A stretch of DNA of 64,000 nt. Origin: Haemonchus contortus. Its lineage: Eukaryota > Nematoda > Chromadorea > Rhabditida > Trichostrongylidae. The translations under genes were made by a program, and so were the position numbers. Numbering within the stretch: position 1 is the first letter of the stretch; each line of letters opens with the position of its first letter. The stretch is taken from positions 38,104,345 to 38,168,344 of the forward strand of contig LS997562.1 of the NCBI GenBank assembly GCA_000469685.2, read 5' to 3'. This document shows positions 34,701-46,700 of the stretch, piece after piece. Under the pieces are notes generated by a model. The model was given only the letters and a program-made list of their open reading frames with translations, searched no databases and had not been told where the DNA came from.

Positions 34701-37700
34701 TTTACCCCATAAACCGGGCCTATCTCAAAAATACCAAAATTTCATAAACAATTTCGCAAGAAAAAATCCAATGAACATACCTGAAATTCAGCATATGAGT
34801 TGAAAGTCGTGGTAAATACTCTGTAGTCTTGCGGTTGTCCACAGCCTTCATAGTCTTTATGAAATCTGTCGCAATGCACTGCCAAATTTCGGTGATCCGG
34901 AAGCTTCTCATCGCATTCTGGACAGGATACTTTCCAGCTTTGGTTATTTTCTCCTGTCGAGTTCGCTTCCAATGCCACATCACGTTTCACCATTTCGACA
35001 TCTTCTTTAGTAAAATTGTGAACGTTTTGTAAATGTGCATAGAGATTTTTTCTGAATAAAGCTTTTCTACACAGAGTACATCGCCATAGATCGCTACTAG
35101 ACGAGACCATCTTCTGAAAACGAATTTCCTTTGATTTGGAAAGAATTCTATTCTACAAAAAGACCAGCACGACCAAGTAGGAAAACATGCTTTTGGAAGC
35201 ATCTCTTCCAGAAATATACTGTGATTTCTCCTCATCCTGACCAACCCAACCAGTTTCTCGAAATGCTACTGCATGGGGGTGGGGGTTGTGTAAAAACGCC
35301 TTCACTATGTTCCCAGCAAAGCGTTCGATGCAGTATGCTGATATACAAAGGGAATGGCAATTGAAACAACATAGAGGCTAGCCAAAACCAAATCTCAAAT
35401 TCCGGTTTTAGAGGTAGCCTAAATTTCGGATGAAAAAAAACTTTTGTTGGTTCCTCGTGAAGATAGCCACAATCTCACTCTTGCTACTTCCCGAAGGCAT
35501 TGATATAGAACACGTCTCACAATCAATCAATAAAGCGAACTGGACAATACCCAGGCCGATTTCAAAAATCAATTAGAAAACATTTGAAGTGAATTGATGA
35601 AAGTAATAATGGCACTCCTCAGTGACACAATAATCTTCATAAAATACTAAAATAATCTTCATTTGAAAGAACTTATGGGATACAAACATTGGTACTAATA
35701 ATACGACTAAATATCCGTAGACCTAGATGGAATCACTATCCAAAAAATGAAAATACTTGTAATTTTCGTCTTACTGCTTCGTTGGCATGAAAATGCAATG
35801 GTGCTGCCTACAAGCGACTGCATATCGTAAAGATTTCACAAAGTTAACTAATGCATTTCAAGATATTTTAATATTCTCTTTGAAATTTACTCGTATTGAG
35901 TTCATCTGCGTAGATTGTCCTAAGTTAACAACCAAGAAAAATCACTAACCACAAAAAAACCATGTTGGAAAACAACGCATCCTTTTTGATAAAAACAAAA
36001 CAAATTTAAAGATAAAAAAGTCTTCCCAAAGAATAAAAGCAATGGAAACATGAGCGAAAATAAAAATCTAAACACTTCAAAGACCTGAATGATATGGTAC
36101 CGGTAAAGCTTAAAAGCTGAATCTTCCCATAACAACCAAGTGAGCATTCAACTAAACAACAAAAATATAAATTCTTCTCATTCTAATCGAGTCAAAAACA
36201 ACTACGAATTTCGTTGTGCTAGGCGATTAGGTGTTTAAGAATTAAGGGATATTGTGCCGGCGTTGAACAGTTTTTGGTAGCGGAAGAGGCTGAAATAACC
36301 CTCCATCTGACTTTCTATTTAACATTAAGTCACTGAATATAGCTCACCAAGCGGATTTTGACTTTAGTTAGCTTTGTTCCGACTATTATCCTGGGGATCG
36401 GTAGCTTCCTATTGAGATTGAATCGCAAGGAAGGATACGAATGGGTTGAATTATCTCCGTTCACACTGTTGTCCATGTGCTGTACGCTCTGCAATGGATA
36501 TGAATAAACGTTGCCCGCTGGGGCTGCTTTCATACTTCGACGTGCGTGACGGCACCCACGTCGAAGTATGAAAGCAGCCTGAAGCAGGCATTAAATAGGC
36601 TTGCTCTTACTCAACTTACAACATTTGCTAAAAAGTGAGGTTTTCCCAATAGAACATCTACATACATACCTCTTCACTGTGTCTCTGGGATGACTCCGAA
36701 GAGCTCAGCGTCACCATTGATTCAGCAAGTGGCTTGGATACGTTTTTGTCGACGTGACTAACGTGTTGTCCGCGGTCATGACACGAGACTCTCATCACAG
36801 GTCCTTGAACTAGCTCCTTCTCAGCTATGCTCACTGTATAGAACGAAGCTTGTGGATAGCGCTCGAAGGAATATGCCTGAACATTGACATCGACTTACTG
36901 TTCGAGCTTAACTTAACTTACAACTTAAATATATCAATAAAATAATTTGGAATTCGCTCTTGGAATTGGAATTTAAGTATAGATAAAGTAGATTGGCCAA
37001 TGGCAGAAGGCAGAAGCATCTCGAGGAGCTCGCTTGGGGGGATGCAATCATAGAAAGTCGCCACTACGACTAACAAACATCTAATGGTTTTCGAAAGAAA
37101 GGTCATCCGCTTTCGAATTAACAAAGGCTCGAAGTACATGAAAAACAAGCTTCCCACTCCTCCTCATTGTTACCGTCTAAGTGTGGAGGTACAAAGCGAC
37201 ATACCTTGCTGATGGGGATGGCCTCGCTGGCTTGCTCTTCTACTGTTTCTTTTGAGGAATAGCTTTCTCCGTTCATTCTATGAATCGGTCTTTCAGCGTT
37301 GTCATAAGGAACCGCTTTGAGTTGATATTTCTTCAAGAGCTTTTTTAGCTCAGCCCGAGAAACATGATGGAGCCGTGACGTTTTTGCTGGATAATCCTTT
37401 TTCAGGTGTAAAAGGATATCACCTATTGGGTACACTGAAAGAGAAAATTGCGCTTATGAGATACGTTAATGCAACCAATCACTACGTCATACCTTCCAAA
37501 AGGTTTTTGAGAAACATTTCTTGCTTATTTGTCAAACGTATGAGAGCAGCGTCCACTTTGTGACCAACATGACCAAAACATCCAAGCACAGAAACTGTTC
37601 CGCACTCGTCAACACGCACATTCAGAAAACATGAGCAGTTTTTGGTCTGCTTTTTGGTCGGTTTAAGCCTTTTTGTTGCGCCACAGATATATCGACCAGC

Positions 37701-40700
37701 CCTACTACATCTGAAAATATGTGGAAGTCATGAAATACGAAAAGCAAAACCAGCATGTAGATCGAAAGGATTGCAGGAGCTCATTACTTCTAAAATAAAT
37801 TGACCCATCGTAAATTAGAACCACGCAGGGAGATCCCAGAAGTAAGGGGTAATCAGAGATGACCGGTAGACCTCGACAGAAAAGCTCATCTCTCGCACTT
37901 GGAACCGTTCATTTCCGATAGAAATGGGCCAAAGACTGAGCTAACAGCCTTGATGCCTTCTTGCATCACTCCATTCATATGTTTTAATCCACATGCAGTG
38001 AAAAAATGAATTGGGAACGAAAGCTCCACTACCTCAAACGAAGCACTCCTTTATTCCCTGAAGTTTTGAAGAAGCTTGTGCAGGTCCTTTCGCACTCTTC
38101 AGGCAGCCAGTTCTAGAAGAACGGTAGTTTTCATGAAAGATGTAGCATACATTAACATATACAGTTGTATATGTAATCAATATCACACAAATTGACTTAA
38201 CCACCTCAAATTCCACATATGAATCGAAAGACTTGGTAAACACCGTGTAGTCTTGCGGATCGCCACCAGCCCCGTCGTTGCTGTGAAAAGTGGCACAATG
38301 TTTGGCTAGAACGACATGGTCGAAGACAACTACTCCACACACAGGACAGTACATACGTGGAGCCTCAGGGAAACGATTTGTTCTGCGCTCTTCTCGTACT
38401 ACGTAAGCTCTGACTTCGTTAACACTTTCTCTCGAGTAAGCGTGAACTCTCCGTAGATGAATGTACAAGTTCTTCCGTAACATCGTCTTCAAGCAAATAT
38501 CACAGCGCCAAAGTTCTTTTCGGGGGATTTGCTCCTCCTTCTCTAGAAATTCAATGGAAGAATGAGAATTCGAAGATGAAGACGTAGCTGAAGACTGGTG
38601 CCCTGGTAGTACCGGTAAAGAATCGATGGGATCGCCTTCGACCGGTAAATTTGAGAAGTCTTGCGACAACGATTCTTCTTGCGAACATGACGAGTCCATT
38701 ATTTCGGGGAAGATTTCGGGCTTGTCGTCAGAGAATAGTAAAGCATCCATTTCAACCGTTTGCATGTCTGAAGCGTCACAGTGCATCGGCGGCACTTCTC
38801 TCTGGAGATCCTTTGAATCTTCTGATCCCTAAATAACGATGATCAGATGGTTCCAACATGACTAATTAATTAAAGCGATCAATACCTCGGTAGTTGTGCT
38901 TTTGTTAGTATGATACAGCTCATTAGTGCGATTCGTTGTTATATTGCAATCTGATTGACTGTTGTTTTCCTCATTTACTAATGATAAGCCCCCATAGTGA
39001 CTTTCATGGGGAACGGGAGTAATCTTATATCGATGCAGAATGTTCCTTAACTCATCGCGAGTAATATGATAGAGCCGTGAGTTCTTCGAAGGGAAGTCTT
39101 GCTTCAAATGGTCCAAAACAAAGTCGATGGAGTGAACTGAATACTACCACATATTGTCAAAAAGAGTACAAATCTCCGAAAATGTCATCAATTCATACCT
39201 TCCAGAAGACCTTTCAAGTACATTTCTTGTTCATGAGATAAACGAAGAAGAGTCACTTCGACTTTGTGACCAACATGGCCAAAACATCCTTGAGCAGTAA
39301 CCACTCCATTTTTGTCCACGCGTACGTTCAAATAACATGAACACATCTCGTTTGGCTTCCTGCTTGGCCTTAATCTCCTCAAACCACTGCCCGCGGAAGA
39401 TACAGCTCTGTGGCATCTAAAGAAGCTCACAAGTAAAACCAATTAGCTTTCTGAACGTCGAAATTCTCCAGCTAGCAAGATTGGACGTTAGAATAAGATA
39501 TGCGTGATCAGTTTTTGGTGAAAAATTCTATACTACAGCCTAACAACTTCGCTGCAGGCGGTAGAGTTGAAGAAATATTTGCTCCAGAGCCCCTTAATTG
39601 ATTGCCATGCGATTCCCAATTCTTTAGACAACAGAAGATAGCCATAACGTTTCCCTACCACAAACGTTCTGAGGCATACCTTAGTGTGTATAGGCGCAGA
39701 AATAGATTGGAAATAGACAAAAATCCTTATGGAAGCCTCACTTCACGATTAATATATGCTGGCTCTGCTACAGTGGTTATGAACAAGTATTTGCATAGCC
39801 CTCAACTCAGATCGTTGTTTTCGCATAAGAATCACAGAGAATCAAAGAATATTTGGGTTGTTAGTAAGGTGGTAACTAAAAAAACAACCTCAACGTATGA
39901 GAAGTTCCTCCTCCTGGAAGCGGCCGACTGGATCGCCGTAGAAAAGTAGTGCACGTACGATCGCACTGCTCCGTAAGCCATTTCTATAAAAAGATGACTA
40001 ACTATCGCTAGACGAAAAAGGACCTTTCATAATTCCTACCTCAAATTCTGCATACGTATCGCAAGTAACATTTCGAATGGTATAGTCTTGCGGTTCCCCT
40101 TCAGCTCCATCGCTTTTGTGCACTCTGTCGCAATGCTTCGCTAGACTTAACGGATCCGAAGTTGCCTCTCCACAAACGGGACAGCAGATGAAACGTTTCC
40201 TAGATCTCTTTGGTTTGATACCCAATTTCGTCTGGGTGAGCTGCTGTTTCGCCAGTGAGTGAACACTTTGCAAATCTTCAGGCAGCATGACTCGTGATAT
40301 CGTCCTCCATTAAAAACAACAGGGTGAACATTAGCCGCCCAACAAGGCCGCTACCTGGAATACAATGCTTACTACAAAGAAAGCAGGCCTTCAATAGATC
40401 ATTTCTTACCACGAATAAGAACGCAGCTTGCTCGTCAAGTACTAAGCAGGTACTGCAGCAACCAGATATTGGATTGTGTTCATAGAGCCGAGCGGCTGTC
40501 TCCAGTGGTTGCGTTGTTGTATGGCAGATGTCCGTTTCTCGACGCTCAGCTCCTTACCTGGCACCCATAGACAAATTATCGACATCGATTCACGGCGGCG
40601 GGCTCTAACTAACGCAAAACGCACGTCTACAATATGAATACGCAAACTCTGAAGGCCGTTTGTCTGATAAGTTGTACTACTTTGCTAGGTTGCGGTTACT

Positions 40701-43700
40701 GGGAGCCCCGATTAGATAAGCACGAAGCAAAGGTGAGAGAAGGGCGCCCAACTGCTAAAAAGCGTTTGTCAGTGGGAATGATTTCCTGTTTTCTGATCAA
40801 ACTAGTTCCATTTACTCATTAAAACTTGATTTTTCCATAATGAAGATATTTAGTCAGGTTTGTGAGACAGTCCGATTCCCGACCCATCATCTGCAGGTGG
40901 TCAGAGGGTCGCACACAGGCCGACAACCAATAAGCCATATTTTTACGATTTCAGATCAGAAAAAGGCTGAAGCGCACTGACGTCACTGACCATGACTGAT
41001 CCAGCTGGCTGTCCCCCTCCCATTGGCCTCTGATCTCTATAGCTGTAGCCAATCTGATAGGGTGAGATTCAAATGGATTTTTCAGGAAGGAGTAAATCTC
41101 TGAGTTGGTTTGTTTCGATCTGCCTTCCGATTCTACAGCTTACACAAATGGTTTCCCAACCAATCGAACTTTTCGTTAAAAGATTCAAATCCTTACTTTT
41201 CATTTCCACCACAAACAATAAATGACGGTTAAAAAAGAATATTGCTTTGCAATGTATGAGAATGCACTCTATAGTATCGTTAGCGAGTAACGCTCTGTTG
41301 TTATGGCGGTTCCTCAACCAAATCGAAGCCGATTTTCGCGAAATCAAAATTCATTCGAGATCTTCATAATGATTATTAACAATATATCTATCAGCTCTCT
41401 AATTTTGTAAACACTGTACAACACAATTTCAAAAGCCGATAAAAAAACAGCAATAACAGCAATTCCTGACGATTGATACCTTCTGAGTACAAACCAAACC
41501 TGGAGCATATAAGAACCATTGATAATAGTAGGGCATAAAGTACAGTGGAAGGAGAAAAGACTCAAAGGAGAATTACCCGTTGACTCATGAAAACATCCAA
41601 AGTGTAGAGAAAAACATGAAAACTGTTCAAGTAGAAACATACATAGCTGGACTAGTGAAGGAATTAAAGTAAAATTTTGTACACGTACTTAAGGAAATAT
41701 CAACATCATTAACATGCAAAATAAAAAAAATTCAATTCATACAGTCTCCATTGTTTCTTCAAATACCGAACGTCTTCTGAGTGTTATGATCGGCTTTCCT
41801 CAGGTCTGCCGTCTGAAGTGCTCACGTTAGATGGTCTGACGCGCTAACAGTTTTCTACTAATGAAGAAACTTTCGTTTCAGTTCGACCCATAAAAGCAGT
41901 TGAGACATAAAGAATCCTTGCTCAACTTTAGGAGATGGGCTTTCATATTACCTTTTTGCGCCTTACAGTAGTGTGACGTTAAACTCGCGAAGTCCTTTCT
42001 CTTACTACGGCACTGTTTTTGGAATCATTCTGAACGAGGTCGCCTCCCTCAAATACTTGACTCAGGATAAAAACACAAAAAAACTAAAAACAAGTTTGTA
42101 ACAATTTCAGACAGTATATAGTCAACATTGGATAGGGCTAATCCAATACTAACTGAGTATTACTAAAGCATATAAAAGTATTCCGTTGGCATCATACCTT
42201 GCAATTTCCCTTCCTTCGATTCGAAACGTGGCCTTCACGAAGCACCTTGTCCTCTGCTTGATCAGCAGGCCGCTCATCATTGCGCTCATTGCGGCATTCG
42301 TCGTACTCGGTGACCTTGAGTCCATATCTTTTCGCAACATTTTGCAGATCTTTAAGAGTAACGTGGGCGAGCCGTGAAGTTTTCGTTGAGTACTGTTCTT
42401 TCAATAGACTGATAATGTGGTTTACGGAGTACTCTGAAAGTTATCCACCTTATTATTGGCCCCGGATTTGCAGATAACCCTTCGATAATGCCCTACCTTC
42501 CAGAAGACGTTTGAGAAGTAGCACTTGAGTTTGGTTGAGACGTAGGAGAGTGACATCAACAGTATGACCTGCATGACCAAAGCACCCATAAACTGTGATT
42601 CCACCAGTTTTGCTCATATTTACGTTCAAAAAGCATGGGCAATTGATTGTGTACTTTCTTTTCGAGGGAGTCTTCTTCGATTCTGTCTTCTTATATCTTC
42701 CAACTCGAGGACATCTGAAAGGCTTTCTCAAAATCGTGTTAAAGAATCACCCTGCTATCAACTGGACTGTTTGGCAAACTACTGTCGCATTACAGATGAA
42801 GTCAGTTAATGGTCAGCCAGGATTAGCCGGTCGTAAATGCTCATTTTATTTCGGTTTCGCTCCTTCATCTATCAAACGATTATTGTTATTACATAGACTG
42901 ATTGAATGCCCGAGTGAGATCATGATCCCCTGTTGACCATTTGTGAAAACGCTCGAATGATTATGTACACTAGTCCATTGACTTCAGCCTCTCCTCAGCG
43001 ATACATAGGCAGTCCGTCGACCCATTTGTGATGAAAACCAACCACAAAAGGGAGAGCAGTTTGATAGCTCAGTGATTAGCAGGTCTAACTTGAGGAGCGC
43101 TATCAATACTGATTAGCTTCAAAGAACGTATTAACTACTCATAAAATGATACAGCTCGTAACTATCAAAGCGACCGATGTGGCCAACGTGGGTAGATTAA
43201 TGATAACCCTGACCCTTCTACCGCCTTTGCTACTAGCAACGAATTGCAAAAAAATCAAGCTGGCACCTCAGCTGATATGAACATCCTTTAACATTTCGAC
43301 GTATCAAGCTCGTAGTCGTCCGCTCACACAGTTCGGTGAGCCACTCCTGCAACGGACTACCAGATGAAAAGATAAACAACCAATTTTTTAACCATACTAA
43401 CCTCAAAAATAGCATTCGATCCGAAGCTCTTCTTGAACACAGTATAGTCTTGCGGTTGACCGTCAGCCCCACTATCTCTGTGGAATTTATCACAGTGCAC
43501 CGCTAGTGCAAAATGATTTTTGACCTTTTCTTCGCAAACAGGACAGCGCATCGTGGTTCTTTTGGCTTTTTGAATCTCCTCAAATTCTCCTCTTGCAAGA
43601 TCCAAAAGGACTTGTTCGAGTTGCTCCTGTGAAAGTTTGTGAATACCTCTCAGATGCGTTTGTATAAACCTCCGGACCATCACTCTAGAGCATAGGTAAC

Positions 43701-46700
43701 ACCTCCAACGTTTTCTATTTGATAGAAATGCCATCTGGAAAAAGGGAAACAATCAAATCAATGTTAGAGCAAGAAGATCAGCGAGTTTCGGATAATTATA
43801 ATGCAGGTCCTACCTTGATTCGCTCGCTTTCCGGCACCTCAGTACAAGTAACCTCGAAAGCGCTCATCGTATCATCGACGTGCGACCGAGAGGGCTGCAT
43901 TTGTACTTCATTTTCATCTTGAAAAAGAAACATTCTGAGGCGCTTACCTTGGAAGTTTCATCTTCTGTGAAGACGTTCGTATTTGGTTTCACACCATGCG
44001 TTTTTGGAAACTGCATCTCTTCTGGCGAAAGCGACTCTGTCGTAGAGGCTCCTCTTGTATCATCAAAGAATTCGTTATCAATCATGTCACTCTTTATGAC
44101 AAAATCGCTCTCCTAAAACGTTTGATCCATAAGGCTCAAATCCCTTGTCTGGTAGGTATACTCACATTCTTTAACTCATTTACCACTGAATTCTGTTGTT
44201 CCCATCCCCCTACGGATGCTGCGGTGTGCTGTGAGGTTGACGGCAAATTGCTCGATCTTTCTGAACCATTGTTCTCCATTGGTTCGCGCAGTTCCTCGTC
44301 AGGAACATCCTTGATTACTTGCAATTAGAGTAATATGAAACAAGTAAAGTGGTAAAAAAGTATTACCAATTCAAGACTGCAATATTGAGACTCTTCATCT
44401 CCTACAGCTTCATGATGAAATTGGCTTTCCTCTATGCAGGCCTCTGAGCGCTCCACTGAACAAGGTTCACATGAAACGGGAATAAGTTGGTATTTCTTCG
44501 AAATGTCGCACAGATCTTCTCGAGTGACGTGGGCAAGCCGTGAAGCTTTCAAAGAAAAATCTCGTTCGAGCAATGCGAGGACATGATCCATTGAATACTC
44601 TGAATGAATTAAATTGGGCTTCTAATACGGTGTATTGGAGTAAGCTTCGACTTGAAATTCCGGACCTTCTAAAAGAGTTTTAAGGAACAGTTCCTCATCA
44701 AGAGATAAACTACGTAGTGAGACATCAACTTTGTGACCAATATGACCAAAGCATCCATGAACAATGATTGGACCGATCCCGCTGATGCGTACATTCAAAA
44801 AGCAAGAGCATATTGCTCTCGGCCTTTCGCCTGGATCGTCGTCTCTTCTGTTACACCTGAAAAAAAAGCAATAGAAAATTCATGTGATGGTATTCGCTTG
44901 ACGATTCATGGACGCTTGAATACCGCTTTATTGACCCAACACACCTGCCTCATATACTGAGGTATGTGGGCTTTTGAATGTCGAAAATAATAAAGAACTT
45001 ACGGAAATTGCAAGAAAGATAGTGCACGGATATCAGACGGCCCCTGGTCACCTCAGAGTCTACATTCATAGGTCTACATTTGGCTTGTCACAAACTCCGA
45101 GTGTCAATATATCCATCACAAACTGAGTCAAAAAGCTGATGCAAAACCCCATCCCCAAATAGCGATTCTTTCTCATGGGCGGCAAACACATGAAGGTAGT
45201 TACGGTTTCTTGAATCGACCACCGAGGGTAATAATACCGGGAAAAACGAAGACAGCAACCTGATGAGATATGTGATTTCATCTCTCTGACAGCTCCGGAG
45301 GAATTCATACACTTCCCTTGATTCTCTGTTGTCACCAGATCGGGGAACAGAAGAACAGGACGGAAATTTTCTCCAACACAAAAGTTCGCTCGGGTGAGAA
45401 ATCAAGCTTGGATTTGCTTCTACACAGCTCAATAACCGGGTCTCGCGAGAAAATGACTGCTTCCATCTACTGTTACAAACAAACAAGGCTTTTGCAAAAA
45501 CCATGTACCTAAGAACTACCTCAGGTGAAACAACGCTCCGCCATGTTTAGTACGATGAATAAACCACTCGCAGCTAAATCTACACCCCGAAAAATTGGCG
45601 GACGAGTTGCGCGCGACATTTGTCAACTTTTTGCGACAACTGTCCAACTGAAAACCAGGCAATTCGTTGCGGGACCAGGGCAGCTACCTCTCAACGCCGA
45701 TCGATGCAACTCTCCCTTTTTATTTCTTATTCCCTACACTATTTTGCTGAGCTGCTATTCTTCTATTCTGCAAGATTCTGTGCTGAAACTACTCTGCTGC
45801 CATTCTACTGGATAATCCGCGCCGACCGAGCCTAACCATCGCCTGCATTTTATTTGTATTTCTTCACTCCGCTGATATTCTATTCTGCTTCTACTTTTCT
45901 TCTATCTATTCAAATCTGGTGTTCGAATTTCGAACTCTGTTGGGATGCTGATCGACCGAGCCAACTTCTTTCTTCTCTTTGTTGGTAAGTGATTCTTTCT
46001 GTTTTTGGCATACTTAAGGCTGTGATTAGGAATTCTATTAACTCCGCTTCTTGACCCTACTTCTTTAGGCGCTTGTTATGTTCGTTTTTCAGGAGGAATT
46101 GTAAATTTTTGACTTTCTGATATTGGAAAACGTTTGTGGTGAGTTTTATTCCACATTTATTGCTTATTTATTTCTACCCTTGCTTTAACAATTGTTCTTG
46201 TTCTTTTAAACTCTCTCTGGGTATCGCTTCCGTGTTACTTTGTAGTGGATAGCCGGTCACGGCCTTCACACATGTGAAGGGGGATGCCTATCCTTGGGTT
46301 ATGCGCGCCTTTGGCAAGGATTGTACCTAGGGGATACCTCAACACCCGGAGATAAGTTCCGCCCATTTGGCTTCTATAAATAGAGTGGCCCTTATTAGCT
46401 CTCGTAACAAAGCCTCTGTATCAGCTAAACTGTTGTTCTGTTCGTGCTTCTTGCTACATTGTATTAAAGTGACGTTGAATTGCTAAATAACCGCTACTTT
46501 CTTTTACTTTCTCCTTTGAATTCTCTCCTAAATACCTCTTGATGCGGCAGCATAAGACTGAATTGAGGGAGGACATATATGATTCTACTCCTTTTCATTT
46601 TTGTGCTGCTTTGGAGGAGAATTCAAAACATTACCGGTAATGCCCTTCACTCTGCCTCTCAACCAAGTAATCAGGGGTTCTCGCCATGTGTGTGCTGTTT

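Noticed and set aside
43045..43120. Possible tRNA (GATAGCTCAGTGATTAGC)
   Set aside because: It resembles an A box but has no B box or acceptor-stem pairing.
45088..45504. A 138-codon minus-strand ORF next to the MULE left end
   Set aside because: It lies in the intron between the D and A exons of module 1. D joins A in phase without it, and it has no motif shared with the other modules.
45620..45835. Identical 71-codon ORFs in both MULE inverted repeats (also 52240-52455)
   Set aside because: They are identical because the repeats are identical; there is no domain or splice support.
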